Part shown: positions 25,894 through 35,957 of the stretch, piece after piece
Layout of the letters: every line of letters starts with the position of its first letter
Position numbering within the stretch: position 1 is the stretch's first letter
NCBI RefSeq assembly: GCF_001270495.1
Contig: NZ_LGUR01000117.1
Span: forward strand, 248,001 to 312,000
Reading direction: 5' to 3'
Origin: Streptomyces viridochromogenes
Lineage (GTDB): Bacteria; Actinomycetota; Actinomycetes; Streptomycetales; Streptomycetaceae
Length of the DNA: 64,000 nt
Position numbers and translations under genes: made by a program
The notes under the pieces: generated by a model
The model's database searches: none
Seen by the model: the letters and a program-made list of their open reading frames with translations, nothing else
What the model was told of the DNA's origin: nothing

Positions 25894-26612
25894 CCACACT
25901 CCTCTGGGGCGTCCTGCCCTACGTCACCTTCGTCCTGCTGGTCGCCGGCCTGTTCTGGCGGCACCGCTACGACCGCTTCGGCTGGACCACCCGCTCGTCC
26001 CAGGTGTACGAGTCGAGGCTCCTGAACATCGCCTCGCCCGCCTTCCACTACGGCATCCTCTTCGTGCTGGTCGGCCATGTCGTCGGGCTGTTCGTCCCCG
26101 AGTCGTGGACGGGCACCGTCGGCGTGAGCGAGCACACCTACCACCTGTTCTCGCTCTACGGCGGTACGGCGGCCGGCCTCGTCACGGTCGGCGGGATCGC
26201 GCTGCTGCTCTACCGCCGCCGCACCCGGGCTCCGGTGTTCCGGGCGACGACCGCCAACGACAAGGCGATGTACGTCGTGCTGGTCGCGGCGATCGTGCTG
26301 GGCATGGTCGCCAAGCTGACCCACTCCTCCGGCGACGGCTACGACTACCGCCAGTCCATCGCCCCGTGGGCCCGCAGCCTGTTCACCCTCAGCCCGGACA
26401 CCGACCTGATGGCCGGCGTGCCGGTCCTGTACCAGGTCCACGCGCTGATCGGCATGGCACTGATCGCGCTGGTGCCGTACACCCGGCTGGTGCACATGTT
26501 CAGCGCGCCGGTGCAGTATCTGTTCCGGCCGTACCTGGTGTACCGCAGCCGGGACCCCCGACAGCTGGGCCCCCGGCCGGAGCGGCGCGGGTGGGAGAAG
26601 ACCGACGCCTAG
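25890..26612 (+). CDS. narI: Respiratory nitrate reductase gamma subunit (cytochrome b)
   Basis: 240 residues. Membrane subunit that oxidises menaquinol and passes electrons to NarH. Five hydrophobic helices are visible, with haem-ligand histidines in SPAFHYGILFVLVGHVVGLF and in QVHALIGMALIALVPYTRLVH. The ATG overlaps the narJ stop (ATGA). Only 3 bases separate its stop from the stop of the converging dnaK gene, with no hairpin between them. No transporter or nitrate sensor gene adjoins the operon. Confidence 0.96.
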   Translation: MTTLLWGVLPYVTFVLLVAGLFWRHRYDRFGWTTRSSQVYESRLLNIASPAFHYGILFVLVGHVVGLFVPESWTGTVGVSEHTYHLFSLYGGTAAGLVTVGGIALLLYRRRTRAPVFRATTANDKAMYVVLVAAIVLGMVAKLTHSSGDGYDYRQSIAPWARSLFTLSPDTDLMAGVPVLYQVHALIGMALIALVPYTRLVHMFSAPVQYLFRPYLVYRSRDPRQLGPRPERRGWEKTDA

Positions 26613-26615
26613 CGC

Positions 26616-28505
<1,890 letters not shown>

Positions 28506-28550
28506 CGCTGTCCCCTTCCGCCAGGGCGCCCCTTGAACTCCAGCACAAAA

Positions 28551-28571
28551 CTTGAGTGGGTTCTTGTCAAT
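28551..28571 (-). promoter_or_regulatory. HAIR-like HspR operator overlapping a TTGACA box upstream of dnaK
   Basis: On the minus strand ATTGACA, a 7-base spacer, then ACTCAAG. The HspR operator HAIR is CTTGAGT-N7-ACTCAAG: the right half is perfect, the spacing exact, and the left half matches 4 of 7 bases while also forming a TTGACA -35-like box. A further direct half-site GTTCAAG lies at 28538-28532. Confidence 0.55.
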
Positions 28572-28667
28572 GGGACGAGTGACCGGGGGGCCGGCTACCA
28601 AACGAGAACTGAGCGCCCGCTCAGTCTCTGGGGCCCTGGGGGGCAGGCCCGCAGGGCCGCCCCCCCA

Positions 28668-28689
28668 GGGGCGCGGGGAACTGCGCGAC
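28668..28689 (+). repeat. Dispersed intergenic repeat, GGGGAACTGCGCGAC type
   Basis: GCGCGGGGAACTGCGCGAC plus a preceding GGG run, embedded in GC-rich dyads (28640-28720) between dnaK and the OsmC gene. Same family as 4850-4872 (inverted) and 31518-31539. Confidence 0.75.
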
Positions 28690-28767
28690 AAGCCCCCCAG
28701 GGCGCCGCAGCCGCCACACAGCCGCCGCGGCACCCCCTCGGGCGACCCGCTACACCCGCTACACCAG

Positions 28768-29196
28768 CTACACCAGCTTCGCCGACAGAGTGATGTTCGT
28801 GCCGGTCAGCGCCTGACTCACCGGACAGTTCTTCTTCGCATCCTCCGCCGCCGCAGCGAAGCCCTCGGCATCGAGACCCGGCACCGTCCCCTCGACGGTG
28901 AGGTGAATCCCCGTGATCCCCTCCCCCGGCTGGAAGTTCACGTCGGCCGAGGTGACGAGCTTGGCCGGCGGCGTCCCGGCACCCGCCAGAGCGTGCGACA
29001 GCGCCATCGAGAAGCAGCTGGAGTGCGCGGCCGCGATCAGCTCCTCAGGGCTGGTCTTGCCGTTGGCGTCCTGGGAGCGCGAGGCCCATGTGACCGGCTG
29101 GGCGGCGATGGCACCTGAAGAGTCGAAGTTGACGACACCGTTGCCCTCGAGCAGGTTGCCTTCCCAGACGGTGTGTGCGGAGCGCGTGGTAGCCAC
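28768..29196 (-). CDS. OsmC/Ohr-family peroxiredoxin
   Basis: 142 residues. Thiol peroxidase detoxifying organic hydroperoxides. The two redox cysteines of the family are visible: [16 protein letters not shown] (C61) and [13 protein letters not shown] at 29196 ([15 protein letters not shown]) is preceded by AAAGGAAG at good spacing; the frame is open upstream but lacks a better start. The [11 protein letters not shown] opening points to the OsmC rather than the Ohr branch. The gene stands alone with no OhrR-type regulator beside it. Confidence 0.92.
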   Translation of the reverse strand: MATTRSAHTVWEGNLLEGNGVVNFDSSGAIAAQPVTWASRSQDANGKTSPEELIAAAHSSCFSMALSHALAGAGTPPAKLVTSADVNFQPGEGITGIHLTVEGTVPGLDAEGFAAAAEDAKKNCPVSQALTGTNITLSAKLV

Positions 29197-29334
29197 GATT
29201 CTTCCTTTCGCGTGGGGGCCCGTTTCCTGGGTCCGTTCCCCTATCCGATCACACTCCGGCGCACCGCACCTGGAAGACCGGCCTACGCGGGGTGAACGGC
29301 AGGTGGCGTGCAGCATCTCGGGGGCCGCCGATTT

Positions 29335-31443
29335 TCAGGCGGCCCGTTCCTCCGGCTCCGCCCCCAACGGCACCTGGGGCCCGTTCGATTCCCGCAGCCA
29401 GCGGCGCAGCACGCGGTGCACGTGCTCGGCGCCCACGAGGTCCTCCCCGTCACCGGCCGGCGCGGAGAAGACGACCGGCGACAGCAGGAACGGCTTCCCC
29501 TGCGCCCCGCCGAGTCCGCCGTGCGAGCCGATCTGCTCCTCGAAGGCGAGGACCTCGCCGCCCTCGGCCGGGTCGTACGCGGAGTTGACCATGATGTCGG
29601 CGGCGTTCGGGAACGAGTGCGTGCGGCGTACGGCGTCGGCGGCGCCCGGCCCGAAGATCTTCAACGGCCCCGGATCGTCGTCCAGTCGGTCCAGCGGGAC
29701 CTCCGCGCCGTACGCGCCCAGCACCACCCCGCCGTGCTCCTCGCTGCGGACGAGCAGGAATCCGACGCCGGGGTGGTTGGCGAGGGTGGTGAGCAGGGCC
29801 GGGTGGCGGGCGTCGATCTCCTCCTTGGTCATCCGGTGCGGCACGTCCGGGAAGGAGATCAGGCCGAGGTTGCCGGACGCGAGCACGATCGGCTCCGAGC
29901 GGCGGGAGGGGCGACGCTGCTCACCGCCCTCCTCGACGGGTCGGCGCAGCGCCGCGCGGACGGCCGCACGGGCCTCGGCGCCGCTGTGGGTGCGCTGCGC
30001 CCTGCGCGGCACGGGCAGCCCGCAGCCGGCCCGCACCAGATCGCCGAGGCCGAGTCCGTAGCGGGACCGGAAGGTCTCGCCGGGGCTCTGGCCGTGGTCC
30101 GACAGCACGACGATCCGGTACGGCCGCGGCGCGTGCTCGGCGACGTTCTCGATCAACGCGAGCGCCCGGTCGAGGCGTTCGAGGACCTGGTCGGCGTCCC
30201 GGCTGCACGGCCCGGAGTGGTGCGCCACCTCGTCGTACGCCACGAGGTCGGCGTACACGGCGGTGCGGCCGGCGAGCATGTCGCCCATCACCGCGGCCAC
30301 GACGACGTCTCGCTCGACGACGGTCGCGAAGGCGCGGACGAAAGGGTAGAGGCCGCCGCGGGAGACGCGCGGGCGGACCTTTCGGACGCGGGCCCGGGAG
30401 GACTGGCCGATCTCGCGGCCGACCTCGGCGATGAAGGACAGGGCCGTGCGCACGGCGTTGGCCGGGTCGGAGAAGTAGGCGAAGTAGCCCGCGCGGGAAC
30501 GGTTCTCACGGCCGCGCCGCCTGGTGGCGATGGACAGCACGAGGGCCTGCTCGTCGGCGCCGCCGCTGAAGAGGTTGCCGCGGCTGGCGCCGTCGGCGGT
30601 GAGCAGTCCGCCGTCGCCGGTGCGGTCGATGGCGCGGCGCTGGAGTTCGGCGGCGTTGGCGGGACGGTTGCAGACCATCACCTCACGGCCGGCCTTCTCG
30701 TACCAGCGGAAGGCGGGGACGTCGTGGTTGCTGCCGTGCAGGATGCCGAGCTGGCTGGCGCCGGTCTGGCTGGACCAGTCGGTGCGCCAGGGGGTGAGCC
30801 GGTGGGTGGGGCGGGCGGGGGCGCCGGGGCTGTCTCCGGTCCCGCTGCCCGCGGCGCTGCCCAGCCAGCGGGCGACCGTCGGCATCAGGTCCTTGCCGAC
30901 GGCGTCGAGGAGGACGTCGTGGCCGACGCCGTCGAGCTGGATGAAGACGGTGCCGGGGCTGGACGGGCCCGGCGGCAGGGCCCTGCGGCGGCGGTCGGCC
31001 AGGCGGTACAGCCGGCGCCTGTACGCGTCGTCGTCCCGTACGGCAAGGGCGGCGCCGGTGGCCGACGCCACGGCGGACATCACGGCGGCGACGATGACGG
31101 CGGTCTCGGGGGCGGCCTCGCTGTCGCCGGAGGGCACGAGACGCAGGGCGACGATGAGCAGCGAGCCGTTGAGGAAGAAGACGAGGAGGCCGAGCACCAG
31201 CGCGGGCACGAGCAGCAGGAGCCGTACGAGAAGAGGCCAGACCAGCGCGGACAGCAGACCGAAGGCACCGGCGCCGAGGGCCGCGGTCATGGCGATGCTG
31301 GTGGCGCTGTCGCCGTCGGCGGACTGGAGTTGGAAGTCGGGGAGGACGCCGGCGAGCACGAGCATGGTGACGGTCGAGACCGCCCATACGGTGACGCTCC
31401 GCCCTACCTGACTGACGACCCGTCGCCAACGGCCACCACGCAC
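29335..31443 (-). CDS. Membrane protein: holin-like helices fused to an alkaline-phosphatase-fold domain
   Basis: 702 residues from a GTG. The first 130 residues contain four membrane helices of the phage_holin_4-like type (SVTVWAVSTVTMLVLAGVLP, GAFGLLSALVWPLLVRLLLL). The rest is an alkaline phosphatase/phosphodiesterase superfamily domain: GTVFIQLDGVGHDVL carries the first metal Asp, QTGASQLGILHGSNHDVPAF the nucleophile region, VAYDEVAHHSGP and IVVLSDHGQSPGETF the later metal ligands. The enzyme domain is probably tethered to the membrane; substrate unknown. This fusion recurs in actinobacteria as a phage holin family protein. Flanked by dispersed repeats upstream. Confidence 0.85.
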   Translation of the reverse strand: MRGGRWRRVVSQVGRSVTVWAVSTVTMLVLAGVLPDFQLQSADGDSATSIAMTAALGAGAFGLLSALVWPLLVRLLLLVPALVLGLLVFFLNGSLLIVALRLVPSGDSEAAPETAVIVAAVMSAVASATGAALAVRDDDAYRRRLYRLADRRRRALPPGPSSPGTVFIQLDGVGHDVLLDAVGKDLMPTVARWLGSAAGSGTGDSPGAPARPTHRLTPWRTDWSSQTGASQLGILHGSNHDVPAFRWYEKAGREVMVCNRPANAAELQRRAIDRTGDGGLLTADGASRGNLFSGGADEQALVLSIATRRRGRENRSRAGYFAYFSDPANAVRTALSFIAEVGREIGQSSRARVRKVRPRVSRGGLYPFVRAFATVVERDVVVAAVMGDMLAGRTAVYADLVAYDEVAHHSGPCSRDADQVLERLDRALALIENVAEHAPRPYRIVVLSDHGQSPGETFRSRYGLGLGDLVRAGCGLPVPRRAQRTHSGAEARAAVRAALRRPVEEGGEQRRPSRRSEPIVLASGNLGLISFPDVPHRMTKEEIDARHPALLTTLANHPGVGFLLVRSEEHGGVVLGAYGAEVPLDRLDDDPGPLKIFGPGAADAVRRTHSFPNAADIMVNSAYDPAEGGEVLAFEEQIGSHGGLGGAQGKPFLLSPVVFSAPAGDGEDLVGAEHVHRVLRRWLRESNGPQVPLGAEPEERAA

Positions 31444-31470
31444 AGCCCACCTCCCGGCCCCATTCTCTCG

Positions 31471-31539
31471 CCCCCGCCGCCCCTACCCGCCCCATCCCTG
31501 GGGCGGAGCCCCGGGAGGGGCGCGGGGAACTGCGCGACC
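31471..31539. repeat. Composite of two dispersed intergenic repeats
   Basis: CCCCCGCCGCCCCTACCC with its CATCC end (31471-31497) is the left arm of the long palindrome at 60640-60823, here with one base changed. It is followed by GGGGCGGAGCCCC and then by GCGCGGGGAACTGCGCGAC (to 31539), the 4850/28668 family. Two repeat families therefore sit head to tail in one intergenic gap. Confidence 0.75.
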
Positions 31540-31573
31540 GGCCACGACGGCGCCGCAGACGCCAGACGACCTT

Positions 31574-31981
31574 TCAACGGCCGTCGTAACCCGCTGTCGG
31601 CATCGACAGTCTTCGGTGTACCCGGGCCTTCATCTGCGCGTCGTACGAGGGTTCGGCCCGCCCCACGATCTCCACCCGCACCCCCCGGCGCGCGCACTCC
31701 GCGGTGAACTCCTCGACGGACGACAACGCGCTCTCCAGCACTCTCCGGCTGGGCGCCACGAACAGGTCGAGGCCCGGGTGGACGCCCTCCCACAGCACGC
31801 TGTGGTCGGCCCGCAACCGGCGTACGAGAAGCTCGCGCGCGACGACGTACCCGTGCTCGGCGGCCCAGCGCGCGCACATCGCGTGCTGGCTGCGGGAGTC
31901 CACCAGGAAGGGGTCGGCGTCCAGCTCTTCGAGCGGCGTCAGACTGGCGATCGCCGTCACGCGCACTACGGATGCCCCCAT
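31574..31981 (-). CDS. Hypothetical protein resembling a serine-recombinase N-terminal fold
   Basis: 135 residues from the ATG at 31981 (GAGGGGG upstream). Not firmly recognised. The pattern SRSQHAMCARWAAEHGYVVA, then GVHPGLDLFVAPSRRVLESA, and CARRGVRVEIV parallels the resolvase N-terminal domain, where a queue of strand-helix units ends in a conserved hypothetical regulator-like tail. There is no clear catalytic Ser in a YARVS-type motif, so it is not an active recombinase. It may be a domesticated relic or an unrelated fold. It is divergent from the metallo-beta-lactamase-fold gene, 84 bases away. Confidence 0.6.
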   Translation of the reverse strand: MGASVVRVTAIASLTPLEELDADPFLVDSRSQHAMCARWAAEHGYVVARELLVRRLRADHSVLWEGVHPGLDLFVAPSRRVLESALSSVEEFTAECARRGVRVEIVGRAEPSYDAQMKARVHRRLSMPTAGYDGR

Positions 31982-32065
31982 GGCGTCCCCCTCACCTCCG
32001 GGTTTCGCCGCCGACCCTACTGCAGCCCGTACGCTTCGGGGAGTCGCGTGAAGGAGGCAAAGAAG

Positions 32066-32839
32066 GTGCCGGTGGAGATCACGTGGTGGGGGCACGCCAC
32101 CTGCACGGTCGAGGATTCGAACATGCGCGTTCTCACCGACCCTTTGTTCGCACGCCGGCTCGCGCACCTTCGTCGCCGCCGGGGCGCGCCGCCACCGCCC
32201 GCCGCCTGGCGCGCGGATGTCGCCGTGGTCTCCCACCTGCACGCCGACCATCTGCATGTCCCGTCCCTGGCCAGGCTGGAGCGGGGCACCCGCCTGCTCG
32301 TGCCCCGGGGCGCGCTCCGGGCGGTGCCGGGCCTGCGCCGGCTCACGCACCTGCAGGTGAGCGAGGTGGAGCCGGGGGATGTGACGACGGTGGGCGGTCT
32401 GGCCGTACGGGCCGTGCCCGCGCGGCACGACGGGCGGCGGCTGCCGGTCGGCCCGCGTCGCGCCCCCGCCCTCGGCTATGTCATCGAGGGCGAGGCTCGG
32501 ACGTACTTCGCCGGGGACACCGGGCTGTTCGACGCGATGGCGAAGGAGGTCGGGCCGGTCGACGTGGCGCTGCTGCCGGTCGGCGGCTGGGGACCGTATC
32601 TCGGGGAAGGGCACCTCGACGCGGGGCGGGCGGCCGAGGCACTGGCCCGGCTCGCGCCGCGCAGCGCGGTGCCGGTGCACTACGGCACGTACTGGCCGAT
32701 CGGCATGGACGCCGTACGCCCCCATGAATTCCACGCACCCGGCGACGAGTTCGCACGGCTCGCGGCGGAGCGCGCGCCCGGCGTTTCGGTGCATCGGCTC
32801 GCGCACGGGGAGCGCGTGCGCCCGGAGGTGGCGCGGTGA
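32066..32839 (+). CDS. Metallo-beta-lactamase-fold hydrolase (UlaG/Zn-dependent type)
   Basis: 257 residues from the GTG at 32066, chosen for AAGGAGG 8 bases upstream and for the family opening VEITWWGHATCTVE. The metal motif HLHADHLH (H-x-H-x-D-H) follows VAVVSH, then RTYFAGDTGLFD and AVPVHYGTYWP, giving the full set of beta-lactamase-fold metal ligands. Substrate unknown; relatives include UlaG lactonase-like and N-acyl-phosphatidylethanolamine hydrolase-like enzymes. The stop overlaps the DedA start (GTGA), so the two are coupled. Confidence 0.88.
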   Translation: MPVEITWWGHATCTVEDSNMRVLTDPLFARRLAHLRRRRGAPPPPAAWRADVAVVSHLHADHLHVPSLARLERGTRLLVPRGALRAVPGLRRLTHLQVSEVEPGDVTTVGGLAVRAVPARHDGRRLPVGPRRAPALGYVIEGEARTYFAGDTGLFDAMAKEVGPVDVALLPVGGWGPYLGEGHLDAGRAAEALARLAPRSAVPVHYGTYWPIGMDAVRPHEFHAPGDEFARLAAERAPGVSVHRLAHGERVRPEVAR

Positions 32840-33456
32840 CGCTGCTGGCCGCCGCCACGACGGTGGTGCCGACGCAGTCGACGCAGCAGGCGATCGGCTA
32901 TCCGTCGCTGTTCCTGCTGGTGCTGATCGGGGCGCTGGTGCCGGTGATCCCGACGGGCGCGCTGGTGAGTTCGGCGGCGGTGGTGGCGTTTCATCAGACG
33001 GCACCGTTCTCGCTGGCGCTGGTGTTCGTGACGGCGTCGACGGCCGCGTTCCTGGGGGACGCGACGTTGTACTGGCTGGGGCGGCGTGGCATGGGCTCGA
33101 AGAACGGCTCGCGCTGGCTGGAGGCGATCCGCTCGCGTGCGCCGGAGGACCGGCTCACGCAGGCGCAGGAAAAGCTCGCCGCGCATGGGGTGGCGGTGCT
33201 GGTGCTGTCCCGGCTGGTGCCGGCGGGGCGGTTGCCGGTGATGTTGGCGTGTCTGCTGGCGACGTGGCCGATGCGGAGGTTTGCGCGCGGGAACTTGCCG
33301 GCCTGCCTGGCCTGGGCTGTGACGTATCAGTTGATCGGGATTCTTGGCGGGTCGCTGTTCTCGGAGCCTTGGGAGGGTGTGGTTGCGGCGGTGGCGCTGA
33401 CGCTGGTCATCAGTGTGGCGCCCAGTGTGTGGAGGCGGGTTCGATCTGCCCGGTGA
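32836..33456 (+). CDS. DedA-family membrane protein
   Basis: 206 residues. DedA (VTT/SNARE-associated) proteins act in lipid-carrier recycling or membrane homeostasis. Helices are visible at LFLLVLIGALVPVIPTGALV, FSLALVFVTASTAAFLGDA and near the C-terminus. The signature region FLGDATLYWLGRRGMG and VLVLSRLVPAGRLPVMLACL (R-x3-G-x-R loop) is present. Its GTG overlaps the stop of the metallo-beta-lactamase-fold gene by four bases, linking the two in expression. Confidence 0.88.
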   Translation: MTLLAAATTVVPTQSTQQAIGYPSLFLLVLIGALVPVIPTGALVSSAAVVAFHQTAPFSLALVFVTASTAAFLGDATLYWLGRRGMGSKNGSRWLEAIRSRAPEDRLTQAQEKLAAHGVAVLVLSRLVPAGRLPVMLACLLATWPMRRFARGNLPACLAWAVTYQLIGILGGSLFSEPWEGVVAAVALTLVISVAPSVWRRVRSAR

Positions 33457-33483
33457 TGTTCGTTGCGGGGTGCGGACCGTATG

Positions 33484-33538
33484 TGGTTGCTCGCGCCCGC
33501 GCGGCGGAGCCGCATGTCGATACAGCCCCGCGCCCCTA
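33484..33538. repeat. Variant intergenic repeat with GCGGCGGAGCCGC core
   Basis: TGGTTGCTCGCGCCC, GCGGCGGAGCCGCATGTCGA and CAGCCCCGCGCCCCTAGG form a compact block just before the end of the converging gene. The GGTTGC(T)CGCGC..CCCCGCGCCCCT ends resemble the GGGGAACTGCGCGAC repeat family read on the other strand with a different middle. Confidence 0.45.
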
Positions 33539-33549
33539 GGCGGGCTGCA

Positions 33550-34614
33550 CTACAGCACCCTGGAAGCGCCGACCGGCATGTCCCACAGGTTTTCCCGGTC
33601 CAGTCCCGCCTTCTCCCAAGCCGCGCGCACGCGTGTCAGCGGCTCCAGGACCGGTTCCGCCGACAGCACGAACGTCGCCCAGTGCATCGGTGCCATCCGG
33701 CGCGCCCCCAGGTCCTGGGCCGCTCGGACCGCCTCCTCCGGGTCGCAGTGGACGTCGCTCAGCCACCAGCGGGGGTCGTAGGCGCCGATGGGGAGCAGGG
33801 CGAGGTCGATGCCGGGGTAGCGCTCGCCGATGCGGGTGAACCAGTGGCCGTAGCCGGTGTCGCCCGCGAAGTACACGCGCCGGCCGTCCGGGGCGGTGAG
33901 CACCCAGCCGCCCCACAGGCTGCGGCAGGTGTCGACGAGGGTGCGCTTGGACCAGTGGTGGGCGGGGACGAAGTCGAAGCGGACGCCGGACAGTTCGGCC
34001 GCCTCCCACCAGTCCAGCTCGGTGACCTGCGTGAACCGGCGGCGACGGAACCAGGCGGCGAGACCGGCCGGTACGAACACGGGGGTGTCGCGCGGGAGTA
34101 GGCGCAGGGTGGGAGCGTCCAGATGGTCGTAGTGGTTGTGGCTGATGACGACCGCGTCGACGCGCGGGAGGGCGCCCCAGGCGATGCCGACGGGGGTGAT
34201 CCGGGCCGGGGTGCCGAGAATGCGGCGTGACCAGACGGGGTCGGTGAGGACGGTCAGTCCGCCGATCCGCACGACCCAACTGGCGTGCCCCGCCCAGGAG
34301 ACGGCGACGGTGTCCGCGTCCACGCGGGGCACCGGGCCAGGCTCGAAGGGCAGCCGGGCGATGTCGGCGAGGCCCTCCCGCCCGGGGCGTACGGAGCCCT
34401 CGCGGGCGAAGCGGGCGAGGGTCTTGAAGCCGGGCAGCGGGGCGGTGAGCCGGTCGTGGAAGGTCCGCGGCCACACCCGGCGTTCGCCCAGCGGACGGGG
34501 TGCGGGGAGCGGCGGGAACGGGGACGCGAAGGGTGACGGGTTTGCCGGAGCGCCGGCGTCCCGGGTGGGCCTGCGCGGTGTGGTCGACGTGGGTGACTCG
34601 GACTGCTGCGTCAT
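33550..34614 (-). CDS. Metallo-beta-lactamase-fold hydrolase (NAPE-PLD-like)
   Basis: 354 residues from the ATG at 34614, which overlaps the stop of the aminotransferase-like gene (ATGA) and has GGGAG about 9 bases upstream. A Ser/Thr/Pro-rich start leads to VAVSWAGHASWVVRIGGLTV, TDPVWSRRI, the metal motif ISHNHYDHLD, RVYFAGDTGYGHWF and MAPMHWATFVLS. This is the layout of NAPE-PLD/UlaG-type phosphodiesterases. A second protein of the same superfamily lies 1.5 kb away on the other strand, but the two are only loosely alike. Substrate unknown. Confidence 0.88.
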   Translation of the reverse strand: MTQQSESPTSTTPRRPTRDAGAPANPSPFASPFPPLPAPRPLGERRVWPRTFHDRLTAPLPGFKTLARFAREGSVRPGREGLADIARLPFEPGPVPRVDADTVAVSWAGHASWVVRIGGLTVLTDPVWSRRILGTPARITPVGIAWGALPRVDAVVISHNHYDHLDAPTLRLLPRDTPVFVPAGLAAWFRRRRFTQVTELDWWEAAELSGVRFDFVPAHHWSKRTLVDTCRSLWGGWVLTAPDGRRVYFAGDTGYGHWFTRIGERYPGIDLALLPIGAYDPRWWLSDVHCDPEEAVRAAQDLGARRMAPMHWATFVLSAEPVLEPLTRVRAAWEKAGLDRENLWDMPVGASRVL

Positions 34615-35858
34615 CGAGGAGGCTCCCATCGCTGAGCTTCGTCACGGAGGTCGTCGAAGACCGACTTCAAGTGGATCAACGCGCGGTGCACGTGCGGCAG
34701 TTCCAGCGGCGAGGGTGAAGTCACGCATTGCGCTCGTTCCTCGTCCGTGCCGGCCAGCAGCGGTCCGGTGGACAGCCGTACGCGCAGCGCGCCGAGGTCG
34801 TCGCCGAAGCGGTGCCCGCCCGGCGCGGGCATGCCGAGCCGGGCGGCGAGGAAGTCCTCCAGGTCCTGCGCGTCCCCCACGCCGTGCGCGGACAGCCCGG
34901 CGCGCAGCGGGCCGAGGTCGACGTACAGGTGCCGCCCGGCCTGCGGGGGCCGCGCCACGGCGCCCGCTCCCACCGCGGCGGTGTGCGCGGCGGCGGCCAC
35001 GCGCGCGTGCAGGCGTACGGCGGCGGTGATCCGTGTGGTAACCGGCTCGGGCTCCTCCAGCGCGTACCCGGCGGCGTGGGCGACCGGCCCGGCGACCCGG
35101 GCGCCGAGCGCGGTGAGCACGTCGAGCACGCGCGCGTGGAGGCCGTTCCCGGCGCCGTCCGCGGGGAACCGGGCGACCGCGGCCGGCCAGCCCGGCGGGA
35201 GGTGGGCGCCGGCCAGGTCGGTGACGACGGTGACCTGCTCGGGCAGCATCTCGGCGGGGCTGAGCAGCACGGTGTCGTGCGGGGCGTGCACCGTGTCGCG
35301 CCAGGTCTCGTCGCTGACCAGGTGCAACCCCTCGTCGGTGGCGGCTTCCAAGGTCTCGTGCAGTGCCTCGGGCGGGGCCACGGTGGCGGTGGGGTCGTCG
35401 GCGACGGACAGCACGAGCAGCCGCGGGTCACCGCCCTCGGCACGGACCCGGCGGACGGTCTCCAGGAGGGCGTACGGATCCGGCACACCGCCGCTCTCGG
35501 CCGGTGTCGCCACATGGAAGACGGGTCTGCCCAGCAGTCGTGCGTACGGCGCCCACCAGGCGGCACAGGGCCGGGGCACCAGGACGTCGCCGCCGAGCGC
35601 GGCGGTCAGCGCGAGCAGCAGGGCGGGCGCCCCGGGAGCGGCCACCGCCTGCTCGGGCCGGGTCGGCAGCCCACGCCGGTCCCAGTATCCGCACGCGGCC
35701 TCCAGGAGTGCGGCGCCGCCCCCGACGGGCTCGCTCTCGGCCCTGCCGGCGGCCGCGGCGAGGACGGCGGCCAGCTCGGGCAGCACGGGCAGCCCGTCGC
35801 CCGGGTGCGGCGGTCCGTAGCGGACGGGGCCGTGGCCTTCGGGGTCCGTCGGGCGCAT
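34611..35858 (-). CDS. Aminotransferase-fold (class I/II) protein lacking the PLP lysine
   Basis: 415 residues from the ATG at 35858 (GGAGG upstream). Fold type I features: PGAPALLLALTAALGGDVLVPRP (phosphate-binding loop region), LVLSVADDPTATVAPPEAL, and GLHLVSDETWRD carrying the Asp that normally contacts the PLP nitrogen. Where the family has VTTGLSKSLALGGWRLG this protein has VVTDLAGAHLPPGWPAAVAR, so the Schiff-base lysine is absent. The only lysine in the protein is near the C-terminus (LIHLKSVF). It is therefore probably not a working transaminase. It is translationally coupled to the NAPE-PLD-like gene. Confidence 0.8.
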   Translation of the reverse strand: MRPTDPEGHGPVRYGPPHPGDGLPVLPELAAVLAAAAGRAESEPVGGGAALLEAACGYWDRRGLPTRPEQAVAAPGAPALLLALTAALGGDVLVPRPCAAWWAPYARLLGRPVFHVATPAESGGVPDPYALLETVRRVRAEGGDPRLLVLSVADDPTATVAPPEALHETLEAATDEGLHLVSDETWRDTVHAPHDTVLLSPAEMLPEQVTVVTDLAGAHLPPGWPAAVARFPADGAGNGLHARVLDVLTALGARVAGPVAHAAGYALEEPEPVTTRITAAVRLHARVAAAAHTAAVGAGAVARPPQAGRHLYVDLGPLRAGLSAHGVGDAQDLEDFLAARLGMPAPGGHRFGDDLGALRVRLSTGPLLAGTDEERAQCVTSPSPLELPHVHRALIHLKSVFDDLRDEAQRWEPPR

Positions 35859-35957
35859 GGTGCCTCCGCGCTGTGCCTGGTGCCTCAGTGAGTACCCATC
35901 GTGCCGCCGTCCCATGGGCGCCCGCAGAGGTTGCGCCCGTCACAGCGTCGGCGTGCG

